From Smittium mucronatum (taxonomy: Eukaryota; Kickxellomycota; Harpellomycetes; Harpellales; Legeriomycetaceae), in NCBI GenBank assembly GCA_001953115.1, contig LSSL01001922.1:15439-25742 (forward strand): a stretch of 10,304 nt of DNA, written 5' to 3'. The notes below the pieces were generated by a model that was given only the letters and a program-made list of their open reading frames with translations, had not been told where the DNA came from and made no database searches. The first letter of the stretch is position 1. The number at the start of each line of letters is the position of its first letter. Positions 10,123 to 10,304 of the stretch are shown here, piece after piece. Position numbers and translations under genes: made by a program.

Positions 10123-10153
10123 CAGCGATTCGGAGGACAGCAATTCCGGAGGA
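10123..10153. repeat. Tandem direct duplication of 15-16 bp
   Basis: cagcgattcggagga (10123-10137) is followed directly by cagcaattccggagga (10138-10153). They differ by one substitution and one inserted C. In the plus-strand open frame this reads TAIRR then TAIPE. Confidence 0.6.
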
Positions 10154-10304
10154 AGACCATCTAGAAACAGAAGGAACCGCTCTTTTAGCACAGCTGAGAC
10201 ATAGTCTAGTGCACAAGTCCAGCGTTCGACAGTCAGAAGGATCTCAGCATCTAACAGCTATTTGTAGGAAAGACATGTCGATCAATCCCACGTTTGGGTA
10301 GGAG

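Larger units (their letters stand above)
10000..10304. mobile_element. G+C-richer block reaching the window edge, possible transposon edge or gene start
   Basis: G+C in 10081-10304 is about 49% by count (109 of 224), against about 20% in 9901-9960. The change is abrupt, near 10000. The block begins with a nested stem-loop (10007-10080) and contains a tandem 15-16-bp duplication. Its plus strand has an open frame 10110-10298 (63 codons, no start codon at its head), and a minus-strand frame is also open over much of it, so coding direction is not decided. A retrotransposon edge, another repeat, or the start of a conserved gene would all explain the shift. No terminal repeat or protein motif confirms a choice. 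Confidence 0.3.

Overview
The window is about 10.3 kb of very A+T-rich eukaryotic DNA. It holds two multi-exon protein genes, both on the minus strand, separated by long gene-poor stretches. Introns of 70-126 bp with GTAAGT-type donors and mostly TAG/CAG acceptors, the A+T bias, and the two protein families point to a fungus. An early-diverging, A+T-rich lineage such as a zygomycete-grade gut fungus is my best guess, but that is inference and not shown by any marker gene.

Layout. Positions 1-859 are a large imperfect foldback repeat with arms of about 145 bp that are about 90% identical. Each arm is itself an imperfect palindrome, and related short motifs continue to about 1060. Positions 1130-2841 (minus) carry a seven-exon gene for a 362-residue HAD-superfamily hydrolase of the CECR5/HDHD5 (yeast YKR070W) type. 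All six introns can be placed with the frame kept, and all four HAD motifs are present. Positions 2842-4554 are intergenic and include a palindromic A+T-rich element near 3201-3293 that shares a 15-mer with the foldback repeat. Positions 4555-6685 (minus) carry a two-exon gene for a 679-residue protein. It has a long Ser/Asn-rich, probably disordered region and ends in a thioredoxin-fold SH3BGR/glutaredoxin-like domain without a redox CxxC. Positions 6686 to about 10000 show no convincing gene. From about 10000 to the right edge G+C jumps from about 20-30% to about 49%, with stem-loops and a small tandem duplication. This is probably the edge of a mobile element or of a gene that continues outside the window.

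The two genes lie in the same orientation but are 1.7 kb apart, and nothing suggests a joint function. The most notable items are the nested foldback repeat, the exon structure that joins into complete proteins, the redox-dead C-terminal domain on a large disordered protein, and the abrupt compositional boundary on the right. I found no tRNA, rRNA, CRISPR array or clear autonomous transposase.
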